Assembly: GCA_964482585.1 (NCBI GenBank)
Contig: CAYZYO010000052.1
Location: forward strand, 1 to 16,252
Source: CAYZYO01 sp964482585
GTDB taxonomy: Bacteria > Bacillota > Syntrophomonadia > Syntrophomonadales > Syntrophomonadaceae
Direction: 5' to 3'
Length of the DNA: 16,252 nucleotides
Below are positions 1 through 6,469 of this stretch, one piece after another (the stretch's first letter is position 1; the number at the start of each line of letters is the position of its first letter). The notes below the pieces were generated by a model. It did not search any database, had not been told where the DNA came from, and worked only from the letters and a program-made list of their open reading frames with translations. The position numbers and the translations under genes were made by a program.

Positions 1-518
1 GCAATAGCCGGAAGGAGCTCTGGCGCCAGCTTGGCAGAAAGGAAAATCGCAGTTGGGCCGTCAGCACCACCAATAATTGCGATAGATGCAGCCTCCGGAG
101 GATTGAAACCCAGATAAATTGCGACTATAAAAGCTATGTAGATACCCAACTGGGCTGCTGCTCCCAGAAATAAACTGGAAGGCCTGGCAATTAAAGGCCC
201 AAAATCGGTCATAGCCCCAATACCGAGAAATATCAGGGAAGGATAAATCCCCAGTTTTACTCCTAAATAAATATAATAAAGAAGTCCTCCCATTGTTCCA
301 TCTTCACCTGGAGGGGCCATGAGATTAGCCATAGGTATATTGGCCAGCAGTACACCAAATGCAATCGGCAAAAGCAGGAGAGGTTCATATTTTTTTACTA
401 TTGCCATATATATCAGAATACCTGCTACACAGATCATCACCAACTGCTGCCAGGTTAAATTTGGAAAACCTGAATTATTCCATACTGTTAATAGTGTATC
501 AACTAAAGAAATAGACAT
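1..518 (-). CDS. oadB: Na+-translocating decarboxylase beta subunit, 5' part (cut by window edge)
   Basis: This is the N-terminal 172 codons of an integral membrane beta subunit of the OadB/GcdB/MmdB family, which couples decarboxylation of a carboxybiotin to Na+ export across the cytoplasmic membrane. The frame is open from the ATG at 518-516 to the window edge with no stop. Visible family motifs are GAMTDFGPLIARP at residues 101-113 and GGADGPTAIF at residues 150-159, whose aspartates belong to the ion-path region in characterised family members. Hydrophobic segments alternate with short loops throughout. A GGGGGG ribosome site lies 7 nt before the ATG, and the gene follows the biotin-carrier stop by 12 nt, so it is the fourth gene of the operon. 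Which acid is decarboxylated (oxaloacetate, glutaconyl-CoA or methylmalonyl-CoA) cannot be read from this subunit. The C-terminal half is missing only because the window ends. Confidence 0.93.
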   Translation of the reverse strand, partial: MSISLVDTLLTVWNNSGFPNLTWQQLVMICVAGILIYMAIVKKYEPLLLLPIAFGVLLANIPMANLMAPPGEDGTMGGLLYYIYLGVKLGIYPSLIFLGIGAMTDFGPLIARPSSLFLGAAAQLGIYIAFIVAIYLGFNPPEAASIAIIGGADGPTAIFLSAKLAPELLPAI

Positions 519-530
519 TATTTTACCCCC

Positions 531-920
531 CTACTGCATCGCAAGAAGGATGTCACCTGTTGATACAGACGTTCCTTTAGCAACCATAATCTGAGAAACT
601 ACTCCATCTTTTGAAGCAGTAATCTCGCTTTCCATTTTCATGGCTTCAAAAATAAATAAAACATCGCCTTTTTTTACCGCATCACCCTGCTGCACATTAA
701 TCTTCAGAATGGTTCCCGGCATAGGAGCCTTAACCGGCACCCCAGAAACCGCAGCATCCTGGGCTGCAGGGGCTGCAGGGGCTGCTGCCGGGGCTACAGG
801 AGCTGGTACAGGATCCGGCAGTGGCGCGGCAGCAACCTGAGTAGTCTTTATAACAGTTGCTTTTCCTCTTTCAACTTCAACTTCATAATTCTTATCATTA
901 ATCGTTACAATGTATTTCAT
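531..920 (-). CDS. Free-standing biotin carrier protein of the decarboxylase
   Basis: This 129-residue cytoplasmic protein carries the biotin prosthetic group that shuttles CO2 from the carboxyltransferase to the membrane beta subunit. Residues 1-27 form a short N-terminal beta region. Residues about 30-58 are an alanine/proline-rich flexible linker, and residues about 62-129 are a biotinyl/lipoyl domain with the biotinylation motif EAMKMES, so Lys95 is the expected biotinylated residue. I place the start at 920 rather than 926: GGGGGA lies 6 nt before the ATG at 920 but directly abuts the ATG at 926. It sits between the gamma-like and beta genes. Proteins of this build are called GcdC or MmdC in glutaconyl-CoA and methylmalonyl-CoA decarboxylases. 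They are also found when the alpha subunit lacks its own biotinyl domain, as here. Confidence 0.93.
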   Translation of the reverse strand: MKYIVTINDKNYEVEVERGKATVIKTTQVAAAPLPDPVPAPVAPAAAPAAPAAQDAAVSGVPVKAPMPGTILKINVQQGDAVKKGDVLFIFEAMKMESEITASKDGVVSQIMVAKGTSVSTGDILLAMQ

Positions 921-951
921 TCTCATTCCCCCATAGTAGGATTTATATATT

Positions 952-1293
952 TTAATCGATAGCTTTGATCATCTTAAACTGCAGTTCTGATAAAGGGATT
1001 TGGGACTCATGACTTATAATAGCCATAATCATTGCCGCTGTTTTTTCATCAACCCCTAAGAGCTTCAGTTCACCTGCTGACCATCCTTCATCAGGGGCTT
1101 CAGCCACTTCGGTAGCGGCTGTTTCTTCTTCATTCACAGCATTTCTTTTATCTTTTTCCTGCTTATGGTTAACTGCCTCTATGTATCCCAAGACCTGCGA
1201 CTGAAATTTTATCAATAAGCTTAACAGCATGAGTACTAAAAATACAATTCCCACACCTAACAGGGATATCATCAAGCTATCCGTAAAGGTCAT
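952..1293 (-). CDS. oadG: Decarboxylase gamma-like (OadG family) small membrane subunit
   Basis: This 113-residue protein has one predicted membrane segment at residues about 8-29, then a charged Glu/Lys/Ala-rich stretch (about 40-68) and a small C-terminal region (about 70-113) resembling the conserved end of OadG-family proteins. In known enzymes the gamma subunit anchors and assembles the alpha and beta subunits. The assignment rests mainly on size, topology and position between the carboxyltransferase and biotin-carrier genes, because the family is weakly conserved. AAGGAGG overlaps the end of the preceding alpha gene and lies about 10 nt from the ATG at 1293, which suggests coupled translation. 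The histidine-rich C-terminal Zn2+ site of enterobacterial OadG is not evident. Confidence 0.75.
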   Translation of the reverse strand: MTFTDSLMISLLGVGIVFLVLMLLSLLIKFQSQVLGYIEAVNHKQEKDKRNAVNEEETAATEVAEAPDEGWSAGELKLLGVDEKTAAMIMAIISHESQIPLSELQFKMIKAID

Positions 1294-1310
1294 AAAACAC
1301 CAACCCTCCT

Positions 1311-2687
1311 TTAAATTCTCTTTATGGCATAATTTACCTTTAAGGCCGCACTTTCTTCTCTATCCTTAAAAAACTTTTCAGCAATCTGCGGAAAGGCGAT
1401 ATAAGACAGGACGTCTTCATCATTTTTTGCCATACTGCCTAACTTTTTCTTGGCCTTTTCAAATTCGGGCTCCAAGGTATCTGCAAATCTCTGGGTCATA
1501 GGCTTCTCATCTCCCAGAACCATTTTTACGATCTCATCATCCAATTCACCTGGGGATCTGCCATATTCGCCCTTTAAATAAGATCTCACTTCATTGGATA
1601 CACTCTTGTATCTCTCTCCCATAAGCACATTAGTAGCTGCCTGAACTCCAACAATCTGGCTCATAGGTGTAACCAGGGGAGGATATCCCAGATCTTTCCT
1701 GACTCTGGGGATTTCCATCAATACTTCTGGAAGCTTATCTAAAGAATTCTGCTGCTTTAACTGGGAAAGCAGGTTTGAAAGCATTCCTCCGGGCACCTGA
1801 TATACCAGGGCATCAGTTTCTGAACCCAACACATAGGCCTCCAGTATGCCGGATTCAATAAATTTATCTTTAACCGGTCTGAAAAAATCGTTAATTTCTT
1901 TTAGAATACCTTCATCAAGTCCTGTTTCATAGCCCGACTGCTTTAGCGCATAGTGTATGGATTCAGTTGGAGGCTGGGAAGTTCCGCCGGAGAAAATGGA
2001 AATAGCACAATCAATACCGTCACACCCGGCTTCAACCGCCTTAAAATAGGTAATTGGACCCAGCCCGGTGGTGCAATGGGTATGAAGATAAACCGGTGTT
2101 TTGACCGTTTCCTTTAAAGCCTTGATCAAATCATAGGCTTCCTGGGGGCCCATAATTCCTGACATATCCTTAATACATATGGAGTGCACTCCCATATCTT
2201 CTAATTGTCTTCCCAGATTTACATAATTTTCCAAGTTATGAATAGGGCTTAAGGTAAAACAAATAGCTCCCTGTGCATGACCTCCGCTTTTTAAAGTCTG
2301 ATCCACAGCTACTTCAATGTTTCGAAAATCATTAAGGGCATCAAAAATTCTCACAATGTCTATACCACTTTTAACAGAATGTTCAACAAACTTCCTGACC
2401 ACATCATCGGGGTAATGCTTGTAGCCCAGCAGATTCTGCCCCCTTAAAAGCATCTGGAGCTTAGTATTCTTGATTTTCGATCTTATTTTTTTAAGCCTTT
2501 CCCAGGGATCTTCATTTAAATATCTAAGACAGGAATCAAAAGTTGCTCCACCCCAGCATTCAACTGAATGGTATCCCGCATCATCAATTTTTTCAAGAAT
2601 TCCTTCAAAATCACTAAACGGCATTCTGGTTGCAATTAAAGATTGGTTAGCATCTCTTAAGACTGTTTCGGTAATATTAACCTTCAT
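1311..2687 (-). CDS. oadA: Carboxyltransferase alpha subunit of Na+-pumping decarboxylase (OadA/PycB family)
   Basis: This 458-residue cytoplasmic enzyme moves the carboxyl group from a 2-oxoacid or similar donor to biotin. The HMGL-like TIM barrel shows RDANQSLIATRM at residues 11-22, ECWGGATFDS at about 43-52, GQNLLGY at 83-89, the active-site IKDMSG at 172-177 (Lys173 is in the position of the carboxylated lysine) and HTHCTTG at 202-208. A second conserved OadA/PycB domain fills residues about 300-450. The protein ends without a biotinyl domain, which is instead encoded separately at 531-920. The start is supported by GGAG 7 nt upstream. It is the first gene of the operon. Oxaloacetate decarboxylase is the simplest reading; a pyruvate carboxylase B subunit is less likely because OadB is present, and a methylmalonyl-CoA transcarboxylase-like role cannot be excluded. 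Confidence 0.92.
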   Translation of the reverse strand: MKVNITETVLRDANQSLIATRMPFSDFEGILEKIDDAGYHSVECWGGATFDSCLRYLNEDPWERLKKIRSKIKNTKLQMLLRGQNLLGYKHYPDDVVRKFVEHSVKSGIDIVRIFDALNDFRNIEVAVDQTLKSGGHAQGAICFTLSPIHNLENYVNLGRQLEDMGVHSICIKDMSGIMGPQEAYDLIKALKETVKTPVYLHTHCTTGLGPITYFKAVEAGCDGIDCAISIFSGGTSQPPTESIHYALKQSGYETGLDEGILKEINDFFRPVKDKFIESGILEAYVLGSETDALVYQVPGGMLSNLLSQLKQQNSLDKLPEVLMEIPRVRKDLGYPPLVTPMSQIVGVQAATNVLMGERYKSVSNEVRSYLKGEYGRSPGELDDEIVKMVLGDEKPMTQRFADTLEPEFEKAKKKLGSMAKNDEDVLSYIAFPQIAEKFFKDREESAALKVNYAIKRI

Positions 2688-2729
2688 AAATCCACTCCAT
2701 TCTACACTGTTTTTATATATAGGGTTTAC

Positions 2730-2741
2730 TTTAGCGCTAAA
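2730..2741. promoter_or_regulatory. Palindrome upstream of the decarboxylase operon
   Basis: TTTAGCGCTAAA is a perfect 12-bp palindrome 43 nt upstream of the alpha-subunit start. On the minus strand a TATATA/TATAAA stretch (about 2713-2720) follows it and could be a -10 element, but no good -35 is visible. It could be an operator for an unidentified regulator; this is inference from symmetry and position only. Confidence 0.3.
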
Positions 2742-3071
2742 TAATGATCTAATCTAAGTACAGCAACCAAGAGTACACTTAAAAATTTGTATAAAAAATT
2801 ACGAACCCCTAGGCGTTCAGCAATCTCATCTAACATGACTATTTTTCAGTTGTAGTGTTGTAAAATGAGATCATCTTTCGAAATGCTCAAAGTATATTTT
2901 ATCAATATATTATCTGTTTGTATATGATTAAAATCGGTTTAAGCCATGTATACATTATGATCAATAGATATTCCTTAATATTCTAATCGGGTAAATTTTT
3001 GCTGCTTAAAGTATTATCTTACACGTCTTATTAATAAATGACAATCCAAAAAATCTAATCTATAGCATAAC

Positions 3072-3190
3072 GAGGATTTTGCATAATTTAAAAATTCATC
3101 ATGTCACTCTGACTCGGAATCACAGTTAAGCGGAGACTAAAGTCTTCTCTACGGATGCAGAAAAATGAATAGCTATTATGCAAAACCCTT
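3072..3190 (+). repeat. MITE-like intergenic repeat, copy A (full)
   Basis: The left end is GAGGATTTTGCATAAT (3072-3087) and the right end ATTATGCAAAACCCTT (3175-3190); reverse-complemented, they match at 14 of 16 positions. Inside lies a CATGTCACTCTG segment and the family hairpin core GGAGACTAAAGTCTTC (3132-3147). At 119 bp it is too short to code for a transposase. It is the cleanest copy for defining the ends. No target-site duplication is clear. Confidence 0.8.
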
Positions 3191-3407
3191 AATTATTACT
3201 TTATAACCTGATTATGAAAATATAGATTAAACTAGGAACGTTACTGGCAAGCAACATCATTTAAAAGCTTCATAATATATTATTGTACGCACTATTGGCC
3301 GAAAAGGTTATATTTTGAAGTATCTTTTTAGGTATCAAATAGAAAAGACCTCTATCACCATTGCTTTTACCTGAAATAAAAAAACCTTGCTTTGCCTTCA
3401 TCAGGTA

Positions 3408-4010
3408 TTATTTGTTTCTTTTTTTACGCTTAAAAATATCATGATTTATCAAATCCAGAAGATTATTAGAATATTTCTTGAGCAGAAAAAACACCAACAA
3501 AATTATTATTATGAAAAATAAATTAAAATAATTAGGTCTAAGCAAAAAAGATTCCATTCCCGAACCAAAAGCGGCAAAACTCACCGATGGTATTAAAAGT
3601 CCCAAAGCTGTAGCTATTGTAAACCTGGAAAAAGATATCCTACTTAAAGAAGCCAATATATTGGCAGCAGCTATCGGTATCACTGGAATGTTGTGAGCAA
3701 CAACTATAAATCCAAAAATAAGCTCTTCAGGGATGGGCTTCTGCTTTTTTAGCAGTTTCTTGGCCAGATTGTTTAACTTTAGACAACGGAAAAGATAAAA
3801 AGCAATAGCTGAACCAATTACGACACTAATCCAGGATAAAGCAATACCTCCCTTAAATCCATAAATAAAACCCGAGATAGAAGCTATTACCCCGAAAGGC
3901 ATAATCGGAATATGACATTGAACAACAATGAGTATAAAAAGCAATAACAGGGAAAAAGACCCATAGCTTTTTATGTATTCGCTAACCTCTATAATATCAT
4001 TAAATTCCAA
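3408..4010 (-). CDS. TVP38/TMEM64 (DedA-like, VTT domain) membrane protein
   Basis: This 200-residue inner-membrane protein has hydrophobic segments at about 17-35, 40-73, 92-120, 128-148 and 155-178 and a basic C-terminal tail (KRKKRNK). The stretch with GFIYGFKGG, then a membrane helix, then N-I-P-V-I-P and SRISFSRF before a glycine/proline-rich helix, follows the layout of the SNARE-associated/VTT domain. In other bacteria members are linked to phospholipid flipping and membrane homeostasis; the substrate here is unknown. The typical arginine before the second re-entrant loop is replaced by an asparagine-containing segment (HNIPVIP). The start is a TTG at 4010 with GGTGGAG 9 nt upstream, because the next methionine would delete the first helix. 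It appears monocistronic, flanked by repeat copies on both sides. Confidence 0.78.
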   Translation of the reverse strand: MEFNDIIEVSEYIKSYGSFSLLLLFILIVVQCHIPIMPFGVIASISGFIYGFKGGIALSWISVVIGSAIAFYLFRCLKLNNLAKKLLKKQKPIPEELIFGFIVVAHNIPVIPIAAANILASLSRISFSRFTIATALGLLIPSVSFAAFGSGMESFLLRPNYFNLFFIIIILLVFFLLKKYSNNLLDLINHDIFKRKKRNK

Positions 4011-4088
4011 TTATGCCGTCTCCACCTTATCATTATTAATTTGATTATTGCCATTTTTGATTTAGTATATTAAGGAATACCTAAAACT

Positions 4089-4114
4089 ACTGGAGAGATC
4101 TTGTCTTCTCCAGG
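4089..4114. repeat. Hairpin next to repeat copy B
   Basis: CTGGAGA and TCTCCAG form a 7-bp stem with a loop of about 10 nt just outside copy B. Its sequence recalls the GGAGACT/AGTCTCC core of the repeat family and may be a displaced or decayed core. There is no T-tract, so it does not look like a terminator. Confidence 0.4.
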
Positions 4115-4125
4115 ATTTATACCCT

Positions 4126-4229
4126 GAGGATTTTGCATAATTAACCTTTTGTATCATTAGACAGGTATTTTAGTACTGTCATCCTGAGGCAAAGTGACAT
4201 GCCGGATTTTTTAATTATGCAAAACTCCC
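4126..4229 (-). repeat. MITE-like intergenic repeat, copy B (inverted orientation)
   Basis: The ends are GAGGATTTTGCATAAT (4126-4141) and ATTATGCAAAACTCCC (4214-4229). Read on the minus strand, its interior (TTAAAAAATCCGGCATGTCA, then CTCAGGATGACAG) lines up with copy A read on the plus strand, so the element sits in the opposite orientation. It lacks the GGAGACT hairpin core. It is 104 bp long and lies in the 274-bp spacer between the ABC permease and the TVP38 gene. Confidence 0.78.
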
Positions 4230-4284
4230 ACCTTACGCTAATAGTCAATATACATTCAAAACTTCTTTTTACAGGTTAATTTTT

Positions 4285-5025
4285 TTATAATTCCACTTTT
4301 CGATTATAAATTAAAACAGCCAATAAAAAAATGAGCAATGCAGCTAACATATAGGCAATAGTAGTTACACCTAATGTTCCCATTTCAATTTGGTCTATAT
4401 GATTTAACATGTAGACATACCCTGCTCCTAATTCACCAATTAGTTTATCACTGAGCCACCAGGTAGTCAAAAAACTAACCACTGCCACCAGCCACCTGAA
4501 TTTTTGGATCAGTTTAGCCATCATCTGGCTGAAAAAACTGATTGATAGAAAATACGCTAGAATAACAATGGTAGATAAATACGCATAAACACCTATTTCC
4601 CATGGAATTATCTCACTATAAATCTGAATCTTTTGAATCGCTTCCGGCACCAGGCCTATAAATAATAAGCTTCCTGCGAGCAAGACAGCTCCAGTTCCTG
4701 CTATATACTCGGTAATTAAAGCCAAAAATTTTGAACCCAGGATCATACTGCCTTTAACCGGTAAAGACATTATTAAATAAATAGTATTATTAGTCCACTC
4801 TTTACTTATTAAGCGTAAGGAAGAGATAAGCGGTACTAAACCTATCAAGCCTGCTGCTAATATAAACGGAACCGCAAGAATTCTGGGGTTCGAAGTATTA
4901 TAATTCAAATAAAACAGTAGAGCTGAAACTGCTACAATGCTTATAATAGCCGTAATCTCCACAGCCAGCTCCCGCATTTCTTTTTTATATAAAGTTAAAA
5001 ACATTTTAACCGGCCTAGTTGGCAT
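4285..5025 (-). CDS. ABC-2 type transporter permease
   Basis: This 246-residue membrane protein has six likely transmembrane segments at about 22-40, 50-70, 100-127, 142-168, 175-195 and 218-241. It has a cytoplasmic N-terminus with the KKEMREL stretch common in ABC-2 permeases just before the first helix, and ends in a short basic tail. It should form the membrane half of an exporter with the adjacent ATPase. The start at 5025 has AAGGAG about 10 nt upstream and overlaps the ATPase stop by 11 nt, indicating translational coupling. The substrate is unknown; YtrA-linked exporters in other Firmicutes respond to cell-wall-active peptides, so that is a possibility only. Confidence 0.85.
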   Translation of the reverse strand: MPTRPVKMFLTLYKKEMRELAVEITAIISIVAVSALLFYLNYNTSNPRILAVPFILAAGLIGLVPLISSLRLISKEWTNNTIYLIMSLPVKGSMILGSKFLALITEYIAGTGAVLLAGSLLFIGLVPEAIQKIQIYSEIIPWEIGVYAYLSTIVILAYFLSISFFSQMMAKLIQKFRWLVAVVSFLTTWWLSDKLIGELGAGYVYMLNHIDQIEMGTLGVTTIAYMLAALLIFLLAVLIYNRKVEL

Positions 5026-5710
5026 TTTTAAACAACTCCTTCATTATATTAACTAATGATGCTTCTCTCTCATGGCGTAGGTCTTCAGCATTACCTACCA
5101 ATTGTATGCGACCATCAGCTATAAATACCACTTCTTCAATTAGACTCTCAACATCAGCTATTTCATGAGTAGAAATAACTATTGTCTGCTCCCCCTCCCG
5201 GTAATCTCTAATTAAGGTATTTATTATCTCCTCCCTGGTCATGATATCGATTCCCGAGAGAGGTTCATCCATTAAAAGATACGGTGCCTGCCGGGACACA
5301 TTAAGCAGTAGTTTAGTCTTCGCCCTTTGCCCTCTGGATATTCTACCGATTTTCATCCTCTTATCCAGGTTTAAAAACCCTAGTAAGTCTTTAAACTTAG
5401 CTTCATCCCAATCACTATAGAAAGGCTTTAAAAAATCAGCGGCATCAGCTATAGTCATCCAGGGATATATATAATCAATTTCCGGCAAATAAGCTACCTG
5501 GTGTTTGCTATCCTGGGGGCTTTTCCCATCTATAGTAACTTCCCCCAGGTTCGGGCGATTAAGGCCAACAATCATCTTTAAACTGGTAGATTTTCCTGCG
5601 CCATTAGGTCCAAAAAGACCAATAATTTTACCCCGGGGATAAGTTACGGTAACATCCTCTAAAGCTACAGTCCTGCCAAACCTTTTACTTACATGTTTAA
5701 ACTCGATCAT
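5015..5710 (-). CDS. ABC transporter ATP-binding protein (YtrB-like)
   Basis: This 231-residue cytoplasmic ATPase is expected to drive the adjacent permease. Walker A is GPNGAGKST at residues 34-42, the Q-loop region is YLPE at 74-77 (glutamate instead of glutamine, as in several exporter ATPases), the signature is SRGQ at 125-128 rather than SGGQ, Walker B is YLLMDE at 144-149 and the switch histidine is His182 in ISTHE. The start is placed at 5710, not 5725: GAGGAGGG lies 5 nt before the ATG at 5710, whereas the upstream ATG is itself part of that ribosome site. The gene overlaps the repressor gene by 14 nt. The substituted signature serine/arginine is seen in YtrB-type proteins and need not mean loss of activity. 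Confidence 0.9.
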   Translation of the reverse strand: MIEFKHVSKRFGRTVALEDVTVTYPRGKIIGLFGPNGAGKSTSLKMIVGLNRPNLGEVTIDGKSPQDSKHQVAYLPEIDYIYPWMTIADAADFLKPFYSDWDEAKFKDLLGFLNLDKRMKIGRISRGQRAKTKLLLNVSRQAPYLLMDEPLSGIDIMTREEIINTLIRDYREGEQTIVISTHEIADVESLIEEVVFIADGRIQLVGNAEDLRHEREASLVNIMKELFKNAN

Positions 5711-6077
5711 TCTGTCCCTCCTCATCAGGATACTTTTCCTTTAGCATTTTTAAGACCTCTTTTTGGTTGAACTCCAGTGAATGCATTTCTTTAATAAACC
5801 GGTCTACAAGACCTTGTGCCATTTCTCTTTTAAGTTCTCGCAGTCGGTCTTCATTAACATTGATAAATGTTCCCTGCCCGCGCATGGTTAATACTAAATT
5901 CATGTTTTCCATTTCCCGGTAAGCTCGCTGGACTGTATTAGGATTAATTTGGGCCCTTGCTGCATACTCTCTTTGAGAAAGAATTTTGTCGCCATTTTTT
6001 AATTCTCCTCTAATCATTTGTTTCTTAAAATCATCTATAATCTGACGATATATAGGCCGGGTAGTATCAAATTCCAT
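5697..6077 (-). CDS. GntR-family repressor, YtrA subfamily
   Basis: This 126-residue regulator has a winged helix-turn-helix at residues about 10-72 (SQREYAARAQINPNTVQRAY, then the wing with RGQGTF). A short helical C-terminal tail replaces the usual ligand-binding domain, which is the YtrA subfamily layout. Such regulators normally repress their own operon of ABC transporter genes, and here the ATPase and permease genes follow with overlaps. AGGAGG lies 7 nt before the ATG at 6077. The promoter (6122-6150) and a 12-bp palindrome at the expected transcription start (6105-6116) fit autorepression. The inducer is not evident from sequence. Confidence 0.9.
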   Translation of the reverse strand: MEFDTTRPIYRQIIDDFKKQMIRGELKNGDKILSQREYAARAQINPNTVQRAYREMENMNLVLTMRGQGTFINVNEDRLRELKREMAQGLVDRFIKEMHSLEFNQKEVLKMLKEKYPDEEGQNDRV

Positions 6078-6104
6078 GAGATCGCCTCCTGCCTGGTGCC
6101 CTAA

Positions 6105-6116
6105 TGTACTAGTACA
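6105..6116. promoter_or_regulatory. Candidate operator of the GntR repressor
   Basis: TGTACTAGTACA is a perfect 12-bp palindrome between the -10 element and the start of the repressor gene, at about the expected transcription start. Position and symmetry fit an autoregulatory YtrA-type operator. Binding is inference. Confidence 0.65.
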
Positions 6117-6121
6117 CTATA

Positions 6122-6150
6122 ATGTTACTACCCGGTATGTAGTTTGTCAA
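6122..6150 (-). promoter_or_regulatory. Sigma-A-type promoter of the GntR-ABC operon
   Basis: On the minus strand a perfect TTGACA (6150-6145) is followed after exactly 17 nt by TAACAT (6127-6122). A TATAGT just downstream may be an alternative -10 but with poor spacing. The candidate operator lies 5 nt downstream of the -10. Confidence 0.65.
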
Positions 6151-6164
6151 TAAAGATTTAAGAT

Positions 6165-6289
6165 AAGGATTTTGCATTATTAGTCAAGCCGGAGACTAAA
6201 GTCTCCTCTACGAATACAGGAGTTCTAATGATATACTTTAAAGAAATAAGATAGAATCAATAGTATAAAAGGGCCCCTGCAAAAACTCT
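6165..6289 (+). repeat. MITE-like intergenic repeat, copy C (internally deleted)
   Basis: The left end is AAGGATTTTGCATTAT (6165-6180), followed almost at once by AGTCAAGCC and the hairpin core GGAGACTAAAGTCTCC (6191-6206). About 30 nt present in copies A and D between end and core are missing. The right end is uncertain; TGCAAAAACTCT near 6278-6289 is a degraded candidate. Confidence 0.65.
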
Positions 6290-6316
6290 AAACCTTAGTG
6301 AGCACAAATACTTAAC

Positions 6317-6443
6317 GAGAGTTTTGCATAATCCAAATTTTCACCATGTTCTCTGGCTTCAAACAGTCAAGCCGGAGACTGATGTCTCCTCTACAGGTGG
6401 AAGAGTGAAATCGTAGAGAAAAAAAGTTATTATAAAAATACTT
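6317..6443 (+). repeat. MITE-like intergenic repeat, copy D
   Basis: The left end is GAGAGTTTTGCATAAT (6317-6332) and the core hairpin is GGAGACTGATGTCTCC (6374-6389), preceded by AGTCAAGCC. The right end, ATTATAAAAATACTT (6429-6443), is recognisable but has lost the GC of ATTATGC. The interior CACCATGTTCTCTGGCTTC aligns with the CATCATGTCACTCTGACTC of copy A. It ends 26 nt before the PrpD-family start codon. Confidence 0.75.
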
Positions 6444-6469
6444 GAACATAAGCAAAAGGGTTGATATTA

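Larger units (their letters stand above)
2688..3407. other. Gene-free spacer of about 720 bp
   Basis: There is no credible coding frame on either strand. The span holds the presumed decarboxylase promoter and palindrome near 2713-2741, an imperfect palindrome reading GAACCCCTAGGCGTTC (2803-2818), a distant inverted pair ATCTCAT/ATGAGAT (2823-2829 and 2865-2871), and one full copy of the intergenic repeat family at 3072-3190. The rest is AT-rich sequence in which I see nothing. Confidence 0.7.
6078..6469. other. Divergent spacer of about 390 bp between the GntR and PrpD-family genes
   Basis: The span contains the GntR operon promoter and operator (6105-6150) and two tandemly placed repeat copies (6165-6289 and 6317-6443). 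The small open frames here lie inside repeat copies and are not credible genes. The only sequence left for a PrpD-gene promoter lies within or directly next to the second repeat. Confidence 0.7.

Noticed and set aside
319..594. A plus-strand frame of 91 codons
   Set aside because: It is antisense to the decarboxylase beta subunit and the end of the biotin-carrier gene, both of which have clear motifs.
3370..3406. Possible terminator after the TVP38-family gene (ACCTGA and TCAGGT with a T run)
   Set aside because: The stem is 6 bp with a loop of more than 20 nt and the T run lies inside the loop, so the geometry is wrong.
6165..6443. Possible CRISPR-like array because of repeated GTCAAGCCGGAGACT segments
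   Set aside because: The repeats are dispersed over kilobases, in both orientations and with inverted ends; there is no regular spacing and no cas gene.
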